A DNA stretch of 64,000 nt from Aquimarina sp. BL5 (lineage in GTDB: Bacteria; Bacteroidota; Bacteroidia; Flavobacteriales; Flavobacteriaceae): NCBI RefSeq assembly GCF_003443675.1, contig NZ_CP031963.1, positions 3,061,501 to 3,125,500 on the forward strand, in the 5' to 3' direction. Numbering within the stretch: the stretch's first letter is position 1; every line of letters begins with the position of its first letter. Position numbers and translations under genes: made by a program. The notes beneath the pieces are model-generated. The model searched no databases, had not been told where the DNA came from, and was given only the letters and a program-made list of their open reading frames with translations. This document shows, piece after piece, positions 57,511 to 64,000 of the stretch.

Positions 57511-59607
57511 TTATTTTAAAACTTGATATGCTATTAATGCCACGCTATATGCTAAGATACTCATAAATATAAGTTGTACCATCGGCCATTTCCAACTATT
57601 CGTTTCCCGTTTCACAATAGCTAAGGTACTCATACACTGCATAGCAAAAGCATAAAATAACAATAAAGAAATTCCACTAGCCAAATTAAATAAAGGCCCT
57701 CCAGTTACCGGACTTATCTCAGCGGCCATTCTGTTTTTTATCGTTTCCTCCTCATCACTACCCACACTATAAATTGTAGCAAGTGTTCCTACAAAAACCT
57801 CTCTAGCAGCAAAAGAGCTAATAATTCCTATCCCAATTTTCCAATCATACCCGAGAGGAGCTACAATTGGTTCAATAGCCTTACCAGCATAACCGATAAA
57901 CGAATATTCTAATTTGTAAGATGCTGTTTTTTGATCTAATTCTTCTTGAGAAAGATCTGTATATTTTGCGGCTATGATTTCTTCAGCATTATTGAAGTTT
58001 TCATTAGGTCCAAAACTCGCCAGCACCCATAAAACGATAGAAATTGCCAAAATTATTTTTCCGGCTCCAAAAACAAATGCTTTTGTTTTTTCGACCACAT
58101 TAATCACCACATTTTTAAATAAAGGAATCTTATAACCCGGCATCTCAATAACAAAATAGTTTTTGCTTTTGATCTTAAGCATTTTATTCAGCAACCAAGC
58201 AGACCCAACGGCTGCTCCAAAACCGATAAAATACAATAGCATTAGTGTTAGACTTTGATAACTAAATATCCAACCTATTTTTTCATCAGGAATAACTAAT
58301 GCAATAATTATTAAATATACAGGTAGTCTAGCAGAACAGGTAGTAAATGGAACCACCAAAATTGTAATAAGACGCTCTTTCCAGTTCTCAATATTTCGAG
58401 TAGCCATCACTGCCGGAATTGCACACGCTGTTCCTGAAACCAAAGGAACTACACTTTTTCCGCTTAGTCCAAAACGTCGCATTACTCTATCCATAAGGAA
58501 CACGACACGACTCATATACCCACTTTCTTCCAGAATAGAAATAAAAAGAAATAAAAACGCTATCTGCGGTATAAAAATTACGATCCCTCCTAATCCTGGT
58601 ATAATACCTTCTGTAATTAAATCTACAAACGGTCCTGATGGTAGTGCAGATCTAGTTGCTTCACTTAGCCAGGCAAATCCTTCATCAATTAAATCCATTG
58701 GATACGATGACCAGTCATAAATCGCCTGAAATATTAATAATAAAATAGCAAAGAAAATGAAGTACCCCCAAAACTTATGTGTCAATACTCGATCCAGTTT
58801 AGCTCGCATTCCAGTTGCTGCTTTTTCATCAACTACTAACCCCTTTTTAAGAACCTCATTTATAAACTGATATCTTTTTATAGTTTCCTTTTGTTGAAAT
58901 CTCTTCAATTCACTCTCGGATTTAATCTCAAAATCTGGGGCTACCGAAGGTTTCTGCTTATCAATTTTTCTAAAGTTTACATCTTGTGTAATTACCAACC
59001 AAAGTTTATAAAGTGACTGATTAGGGAATGCCTGCTTAAGTCTATCAAAATATTCTGGAGCAAACGTTAGTGCATTAACACAAGGTTTAGTCGGTAGAGA
59101 AGTATAAGAAAGAATTAGTTTTTTAAGTTCATCTATCCCTTCATTTTTTCTAGCACTTACCAATGCGATTTTAGTATTTAATTCTTTTTCGAGTAGAGGA
59201 ATATCTAATGAAATTCCTTTTCTCTTCATACGATCTGCCATATTGATGACTAGAATGGTAGGAATCTCTAAATCTTTTATTTGTGTGAAAAGGAGTAAAT
59301 TTCTTTTAAGATTTTCTACATCACTTACTACTATAGCCACATCCGGAAAATCTTTATCTTTTTTATTCAGAAGGATTTCTATGACTACATTTTCATCCAA
59401 TGAGGATGCATTAAGACTATATGTTCCTGGTAAATCCAGTATATGAGCTTTTACTCCACGAGGTAATTTGCAAACTCCTTCTTTCTTTTCTACTGTAATA
59501 CCAGGATAGTTACCGACTTGCTGGTTTAATCCTGTTAGCAAATTAAAAACAGATGTTTTACCTGTATTTGGGTTTCCGATAAGTGAAACTTTAATCTGCT
59601 TGGCCAT
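57511..59607 (-). CDS. feoB: Ferrous iron transport protein B
   Basis: A 698-residue protein. The N-terminal G domain has G1 GNPNTGKT (G11-T18), DLPG (G3) and NMAD (G4), and a helical guanine-dissociation domain extends to about residue 260. The membrane part has two Gate motifs (CAIPAVMATR and CSARLPVYLIII) and about eight to ten spans. It moves Fe(II) into the cytoplasm. It follows feoA by 14 bp and precedes the small Cys-rich protein, forming the usual feoA-feoB set. No sign of truncation. Confidence 0.95.
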   Translation of the reverse strand: MAKQIKVSLIGNPNTGKTSVFNLLTGLNQQVGNYPGITVEKKEGVCKLPRGVKAHILDLPGTYSLNASSLDENVVIEILLNKKDKDFPDVAIVVSDVENLKRNLLLFTQIKDLEIPTILVINMADRMKRKGISLDIPLLEKELNTKIALVSARKNEGIDELKKLILSYTSLPTKPCVNALTFAPEYFDRLKQAFPNQSLYKLWLVITQDVNFRKIDKQKPSVAPDFEIKSESELKRFQQKETIKRYQFINEVLKKGLVVDEKAATGMRAKLDRVLTHKFWGYFIFFAILLLIFQAIYDWSSYPMDLIDEGFAWLSEATRSALPSGPFVDLITEGIIPGLGGIVIFIPQIAFLFLFISILEESGYMSRVVFLMDRVMRRFGLSGKSVVPLVSGTACAIPAVMATRNIENWKERLITILVVPFTTCSARLPVYLIIIALVIPDEKIGWIFSYQSLTLMLLYFIGFGAAVGSAWLLNKMLKIKSKNYFVIEMPGYKIPLFKNVVINVVEKTKAFVFGAGKIILAISIVLWVLASFGPNENFNNAEEIIAAKYTDLSQEELDQKTASYKLEYSFIGYAGKAIEPIVAPLGYDWKIGIGIISSFAAREVFVGTLATIYSVGSDEEETIKNRMAAEISPVTGGPLFNLASGISLLLFYAFAMQCMSTLAIVKRETNSWKWPMVQLIFMSILAYSVALIAYQVLK

Positions 59608-59621
59608 AAAAAGTAATACTG

Positions 59622-59849
59622 TTAAATAATTTCAATCTCAATCTGTGAAGCAATTTCTTTACGAATGGCAAGATGACTGCCATTAATTGTAAGATACATA
59701 GGGCATTGAAATGGTGCTGTCTGTAACAACTGCACTTCATTACCTGGTAGACATCCCATTTCTAATAACTTAAGAGGGATAATATCCGAGGTTATTTCCT
59801 TAATCAACGCACGCTGACCTTTTTTGAGATTTGCAATAGTAAGTTTCAA
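59622..59849 (-). CDS. feoA: Ferrous iron transport protein A
   Basis: The frame is open upstream to ATG 59951, but FeoA homology begins at KLTIANLKKGQRALIKEI, directly after a TTG at 59849. A good promoter box (TACTTTTG) lies inside the longer frame at 59879-59886 and would transcribe from about 59872. I therefore take TTG 59849, giving 75 residues, the normal FeoA size. The SH3-like domain includes LLEMGCLPGNEVQLLQ and the closing hydrophobic HLAIRKEIASQIEIE. It stimulates FeoB from the cytoplasmic side. Confidence 0.88.
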   Translation of the reverse strand: MKLTIANLKKGQRALIKEITSDIIPLKLLEMGCLPGNEVQLLQTAPFQCPMYLTINGSHLAIRKEIASQIEIEII

Positions 59850-59878
59850 GTGTTTATTTAGATTAATTTTAAACAAGG

Positions 59879-59886
59879 CAAAAGTA
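59879..59886 (-). promoter_or_regulatory. -7 box of the feo operon
   Basis: TACTTTTG on the minus strand is an exact TAnnTTTG match. It lies 30 bp upstream of TTG 59849 and supports the short FeoA start. No Fur box was recognised. Confidence 0.55.
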
Positions 59887-60036
59887 GTGGAAAAATATGT
59901 ATTGAAAAAGCTATCTTCTGGAAAAACAGATAACAAATAGTTAAAAAACAACCTTTACGCTTTCCCTTTACTATATAGAACTTTCAAAATCACAGTTTTT
60001 ACACCTATCCATAATAGGGTGAATCACCCAAAATCA

Positions 60037-60069
60037 GTCCGAAATCTTTGAATTTCAAAATTCTCGGAC
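60037..60069. other. Stem-loop in the feo-lipoprotein spacer
   Basis: GTCCGA (60037-60042) pairs with TCGGAC (60064-60069), with the inner TTTGA-ATT-TCAAA extending the fold. The spacer 59952-60180 otherwise holds no gene; a weaker GGGTGAATCACCC hairpin precedes it. Function unknown. Confidence 0.35.
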
Positions 60070-60180
60070 ATTCATCGATGCTTCTACTTATAATTTCGTC
60101 CTATCTAAATTTAGAAAAGGCGGAAACTGAAAAGCCTTACAAAAGAGTAAGTACACAATACCTTATAAAACCTTACAATA

Positions 60181-61836
60181 ATGAAAAATTCAAAATATAG
60201 CTTTTGGTTGTATTCATTTGTCTTGCTTCTGTTTTCTTGCGAGAAAGCTGATGTTAATGAATCCAAAACCAATAGCTTAGAACAGCATTCCAAAATTTCG
60301 GATTCTAAAGCTAAAATCACCTTATCAAATGGAAATATAGTTCGCTTTCAAAAAATTGATGATGGAGAACTTAAGGGAACCTTCATATTAGAAGAAAGTG
60401 ATTGTAATGAATGCTCTGTATTAGAAAATATTACTAAACTCGCAGGAAAAGAAGTATCAGAGCAAGAAGTGTTCTGGGCTCTTTCTGAACCAGGAACTCA
60501 GGTTCCATCTTTTCTAAAAATAAAACATGGAGAAACATTAGCTAAAAATAGTGAACTACAGGAACAAGGATGGGCAAGAGATGTAGCAGTCGATTTTCCT
60601 ATTGGTAATGAAGGCAATCCTACTCGGGTAATTGCTTGTAAGAATAGTGATTTTACAAGTTCAATTGCATATGGATTTTTAGGAACCCCAGAATTTGTAG
60701 CATTAGATAAGACGCCTAATAATTATTTTGGTTTTATTAATGATTGTGCAAGTATACCGGCTTCATACTGTAATAAAGGACCAAGATATAAGCTCCATGC
60801 TGTAATGAATGGAATCAAAAAATGGAAAGGTAAAATCTGTAGTAAAGCGATTCAAAACAGGGACAATGATCATATTGCCTCCAATACATCTGGAGGTTTT
60901 TGTCAAAGCCCTCCTTGCGATGCGTATGTGGGCCCTGAATTATACTTTGAATATTACTCTAATGGTAAGTGGAAATCAATGAAAAACCCGAACGGATTAT
61001 ATCCTGAAGGTTTCGAAGTTCCTGCAAATACAACCAAAGTATATACATATTCCTGGAATACAAAAACGAATACCTCTTTTCGTTTACGCGTAAAAAATGC
61101 AATGAGTAAAGATCAATTCGATTTTATGATGGATAAACCAGATCCAGTGATTGATCCTCCAGGAGGAGGTGGAAACCCTCCTACTCCCGAAGATTTTCCT
61201 CAATTGCCAGATTATATTCAATTATCTTATGGAACTCAGGGGATGCAAAACTATCGTATTGAGTTAGATTTCACGAATATCATCGATGATAAACCTACTA
61301 TCAAAATACCAGTTCAGTTTTTGCCTACACTTCCTGAATATGATGGAGAAGTAATTTTTCCAAATAATTTCTGCGGAATCAAAGTATCTAAGGCGTCGCG
61401 TTTTATTTGGCTCGATAATGGAGGTCAAGTGGTAGAAACTCATCCCTATAACTATGTTCCAGAAAACACATCTGTTCAGTCATTATTTGGCAATGAATAT
61501 TATTTGAATAGTGGACAAGGAATAAGATTAACGGGGCCTATTGGAGCTTGTGAAGAAGCTAATGAAAATTGGGTATTCCCGTTCCCATTAACCCAAACAG
61601 AAACAGTAATGAATCAACCTCTTAAGCTAGTGATAGAGTTAGAACAAGATTCTGAAATTGAGTTCCTTAATTACAATATCAAACCTCAGGAACCTCTTGA
61701 TATTGATGAGTTATTTGAGGAAGTTGATTTTAATGAACTTATAGAATTCTTTAACGAAACATTTTATGAAGGATTCCAAGAATGGATTAATGAAGTGTGC
61801 GATGAAAATCCCGCTGATTGTCCACTACAGGAATAA
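60181..61836 (+). CDS. Large Cys-containing lipoprotein, unknown
   Basis: A 551-residue protein with a lipobox (LLLFSCEK). Residues about 45-310 form a first beta-rich region with about ten cysteines, including DCNEC and FCQSPPC, probably disulfide-bonded. A Pro/Gly-rich linker follows at about 320-345 (DPPGGGGNPPTPED). The second region (about 350-500) looks like an Ig-like or jelly-roll fold, and the C-terminus is strongly acidic (DIDELFEEVDFNELIEFF) with two final Cys residues. I recognise no family. A phage-tail-like or adhesion role is not supported. The gene is monocistronic and ends at a strong terminator. Confidence 0.7.
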   Translation: MKNSKYSFWLYSFVLLLFSCEKADVNESKTNSLEQHSKISDSKAKITLSNGNIVRFQKIDDGELKGTFILEESDCNECSVLENITKLAGKEVSEQEVFWALSEPGTQVPSFLKIKHGETLAKNSELQEQGWARDVAVDFPIGNEGNPTRVIACKNSDFTSSIAYGFLGTPEFVALDKTPNNYFGFINDCASIPASYCNKGPRYKLHAVMNGIKKWKGKICSKAIQNRDNDHIASNTSGGFCQSPPCDAYVGPELYFEYYSNGKWKSMKNPNGLYPEGFEVPANTTKVYTYSWNTKTNTSFRLRVKNAMSKDQFDFMMDKPDPVIDPPGGGGNPPTPEDFPQLPDYIQLSYGTQGMQNYRIELDFTNIIDDKPTIKIPVQFLPTLPEYDGEVIFPNNFCGIKVSKASRFIWLDNGGQVVETHPYNYVPENTSVQSLFGNEYYLNSGQGIRLTGPIGACEEANENWVFPFPLTQTETVMNQPLKLVIELEQDSEIEFLNYNIKPQEPLDIDELFEEVDFNELIEFFNETFYEGFQEWINEVCDENPADCPLQE

Positions 61837-61875
61837 TACATCTGATTCATTTTAATAATAAATCTATTTACTTAT

Positions 61876-61909
61876 TGTCACATTAAACATTCAGGTGTTT
61901 AATGTGACA
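61876..61909. terminator. Bidirectional terminator between convergent genes
   Basis: A 14-bp perfect stem (61876-61889 with 61896-61909), a six-base loop and T-rich flanks lie between the lipoprotein gene ending at 61836 and the SCO gene ending at 61912. Confidence 0.85.
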
Positions 61910-61911
61910 TT

Positions 61912-62580
61912 TTATTTTTCTTTCTTTAAAACTGCTATATCTTCCAGTAAACGCTCTATTTCTTCTTCATTTGTACCATCATAAAAACCACGAATACGTT
62001 TCTTTTTGTCGACTAAAACGAAATTTTCTGTATGTATCATATCATAAGGCCCTCCATCACCATTTGTTTTTGCAACCAAATACGATTTTCTTGCTAAATC
62101 ATAAATATGTTTTTTATCTCCTGTAACTAAATTCCATTTTGTATCATCCACTCCCTTTTCTAAAGCATATTTTTTTAGCTGAGGCACACTATCTGTTTCA
62201 GGAATAACAGTATGTGATAATAAAAGTGTTTCCTGATCATTCTTTAATTCCTCTTGGATCTTTTTCATATTCCCTGTCATTATCGGACAAATCGTCTGAC
62301 AGGTGGTAAAGAAAAAATCAGCTACATATATTTTATTGTGATAGTTTGCTTGGGTTACTTTCTCTCCATTTTGATTTAACAAGCTAAAATCCGTTATTTT
62401 ATGATATTTTCGAACATGTTGTACCGTACTATCAACCAATTCTATACTCACCATATCCGGTTCATACACTCTAAGTACACGTTTTGGTTTTAGAATAGAA
62501 TAAATAATAGAAATAATAATCGCGGATAGAATAAATAAAACTATGGCAAAGAATTTGTACTTAGAAAAAAATCGAAGCAT
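61912..62580 (-). CDS. SCO1/SenC-family copper chaperone
   Basis: A 222-residue protein anchored by an N-terminal membrane span (IVLFILSAIIISIIYSI). The thioredoxin-like domain has the copper-binding C94-x3-C98 (FTTCQTICP) and a later His in YDMIHTENFVLVD, the full CxxxC...H set. It faces the periplasm and delivers copper to the Cu(A) site of cytochrome c oxidase or keeps that site's cysteines reduced. No cytochrome oxidase gene is within this window. Confidence 0.92.
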   Translation of the reverse strand: MLRFFSKYKFFAIVLFILSAIIISIIYSILKPKRVLRVYEPDMVSIELVDSTVQHVRKYHKITDFSLLNQNGEKVTQANYHNKIYVADFFFTTCQTICPIMTGNMKKIQEELKNDQETLLLSHTVIPETDSVPQLKKYALEKGVDDTKWNLVTGDKKHIYDLARKSYLVAKTNGDGGPYDMIHTENFVLVDKKKRIRGFYDGTNEEEIERLLEDIAVLKKEK

Positions 62581-62702
62581 ACTGATATTTTAGAGTTGCA
62601 AAATTACGAGGATTATCTTTTACAGAATTATAGTTTTCCATAAAAAAATATTAAAACCACAATCTGTAGACTAGATTTCTTTCATAAACTACTCTAAAAG
62701 GT

Positions 62703-62710
62703 TACTTTTG
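62703..62710 (+). promoter_or_regulatory. -7 box of rseP
   Basis: TACTTTTG matches TAnnTTTG and lies 26 bp before ATG 62737, the expected distance for a short leader. A clear -33 element was not seen. Confidence 0.5.
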
Positions 62711-62736
62711 CGTGATTTAATTTTGAATAAGACCAT

Positions 62737-64000
62737 ATGAGTCCCATTATTGTAAAAGCATTACAGCTACTATTAAGTTTGTCTCTTCTAATCGTTCTTC
62801 ACGAATTAGGGCACTTTATTCCGGCTAAATTATTTAAGACTAGAGTAGAGAAATTCTATTTGTTTTTTGATGTAAAATATTCACTATTCAAGAAAAAAAT
62901 CGGAGAAACGGTTTATGGTATTGGATGGCTACCTCTTGGTGGTTATGTAAAAATTGCCGGGATGATCGATGAAAGCATGGACAAAGAGCAAATGGCTGGT
63001 CCACCTCAACCTTGGGAGTTTAGATCTAAGCCAGCGTGGCAGCGACTAATTATTATGCTTGGTGGTGTAACTGTAAATATTGTTCTTGGTTTTTTAATTT
63101 ATATGGCAATTATCTTCACCTGGGGAACTTCTTATGTATCTGTAGAAGATATTCCTGATGGTTATGAGGTTGCAGAGATTTTCGAAGGATTTGGATTTCA
63201 GGATGGAGATAGAATACTAAAAGTAAATGGAGAGGATTTCAAGGATGCTACTGATATTAATATGTATCTTTTTCTAAGAGATGTAAAAAACATTACCGTT
63301 TTATCCGCTGACGGAAATACAAAAACAATTGATATTCCAGAAAATATTGGTCAAACAATGTTTGAGGAAGGTGTTATGAAGCCATTTGGGATTAGAACCA
63401 AGACTGTATTGGATACAGTAGTGGTTGATAAACCTGCATATGCTGCTGGACTTAGAAATGGTGATAAAGTCACATCTATTAATGGAAAGAATATAACTTG
63501 GTGGCATGAATTTAAACAAGAAGTAAGTACTAACAAAGAAAAAGAAATTGATATTACCTACCTTAGAAACGGATCTGAGAATACTATTACTGTAAAAACT
63601 GATGAAGAAGGAACAATCGGAGTATTACCTGTTTTTTACAAAATAAACAGAGAAGAATACTCGTTTGGTCAAAGCATCAGCAAAGGGTTTGATTATAGTT
63701 ATTGGAAGCTTCATGACTATATCGCACAATTTAAGTATGTATTCACAAAAAAAGGAGCCACACAGATTGGTGGTTTTGCTGCTATAGGGAATCTTTTCCC
63801 ACCTGTATGGGATTGGGCTGCTTTCTGGAGTACAACGGCTTTTATATCGATTATTTTAGCTTTTATGAACATTCTACCTATACCTGCACTGGATGGTGGA
63901 CATGTGATGTTTTTATTGTACGAAATTATAGCTGGTAGAAAACCAAATGACAAGTTTATGGAGTATGCACAACTTGTTGGTTTTGTAATCTTGATTGCTT
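62737..64000 (+). CDS. rseP: RIP metalloprotease RseP (site-2 protease), 3' end outside window
   Basis: 421 codons are visible, and probably 20-30 residues remain beyond base 64000. The zinc motif is H22-E-x2-H26 in LIVLHELGHF, embedded in the first membrane span. The second catalytic element LDGGH is near residue 385 (IPALDGGHVMF). Between them are two PDZ-like regions (IFEGFGFQDGDRILKVNGEDF; AYAAGLRNGDKVTSINGK), as in E. coli RseP and flavobacterial homologues of about 440 residues. It cleaves membrane-embedded anti-sigma factors or other stubs within the bilayer. Confidence 0.95.
   Translation, partial: MSPIIVKALQLLLSLSLLIVLHELGHFIPAKLFKTRVEKFYLFFDVKYSLFKKKIGETVYGIGWLPLGGYVKIAGMIDESMDKEQMAGPPQPWEFRSKPAWQRLIIMLGGVTVNIVLGFLIYMAIIFTWGTSYVSVEDIPDGYEVAEIFEGFGFQDGDRILKVNGEDFKDATDINMYLFLRDVKNITVLSADGNTKTIDIPENIGQTMFEEGVMKPFGIRTKTVLDTVVVDKPAYAAGLRNGDKVTSINGKNITWWHEFKQEVSTNKEKEIDITYLRNGSENTITVKTDEEGTIGVLPVFYKINREEYSFGQSISKGFDYSYWKLHDYIAQFKYVFTKKGATQIGGFAAIGNLFPPVWDWAAFWSTTAFISIILAFMNILPIPALDGGHVMFLLYEIIAGRKPNDKFMEYAQLVGFVILIA

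Noticed and set aside
1..64000. tRNA, rRNA, origin or phage structural genes
   Set aside because: No cloverleaf, rRNA core sequence, DnaA-box cluster or phage protein motif was noticed in the intergenic regions.

Overview
The window looks like chromosomal DNA of a marine member of the Flavobacteriaceae (Bacteroidota). The resemblance to Aquimarina is an impression from gene content and was not tested. The grounds are very AT-rich DNA, promoter boxes of the TAnnTTTG type, Bacteroidota lipoprotein signals, C-terminal type IX secretion (T9SS) sorting domains, and a flavobacterial carotenoid set. I saw no tRNA, rRNA or CRISPR array.

Layout. 1-3.1 kb: N-terminal part of an alpha-2-macroglobulin lipoprotein and a small exported protein. 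3.3-6.6 kb: a TIR-domain gene beside a graveyard of mobile elements (5' relic of a radical SAM gene, RAYT relic, IS3-type transposase tail, palindromic repeats) and one apparently complete IS110-family transposase with a candidate bridge-RNA region. 6.6-34.9 kb: one minus-strand, operon-like run about 28 kb long. In transcription order it encodes a lipoprotein, a 2069-residue SpvB/TcB-like YD shell protein, a 3303-residue leucine-rich-repeat/Ig giant ending in YD-repeat sequence, a LolA-like exported protein, a 3360-residue RHS protein with a C-terminal toxin-like domain, and a small likely immunity protein. 35.4-40.4 kb: a membrane AraC-type regulator, a PA0069-type radical SAM gene whose promoter region is copied beside the TIR gene, a TPR-AraC regulator and a small anchored protein. 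41-46.4 kb: two T9SS-exported proteins (a metalloprotease with chitin-binding modules, and a beta-propeller/discoidin protein). 46.5-64 kb: mainly housekeeping genes for lipids (HD hydrolase, acyl-ACP desaturase, PlsC), bacilliredoxin, TerB-DnaJ, transglutaminase, carotenoids (crtD-cruF-crtY type), GNAT, EamA, Feo iron uptake, a large lipoprotein, SCO, and RseP (cut by the window edge).

The most unusual element is the 28-kb operon. An RHS-type shell appears to be divided over three giant secreted proteins, one of which carries five LRR-Ig modules that could recognise targets, with a variable toxin/immunity end. The second is a near-identical 89-bp control region, holding paired 13-bp palindromes, found both beside the TIR gene and in front of the radical SAM gene 32 kb away.
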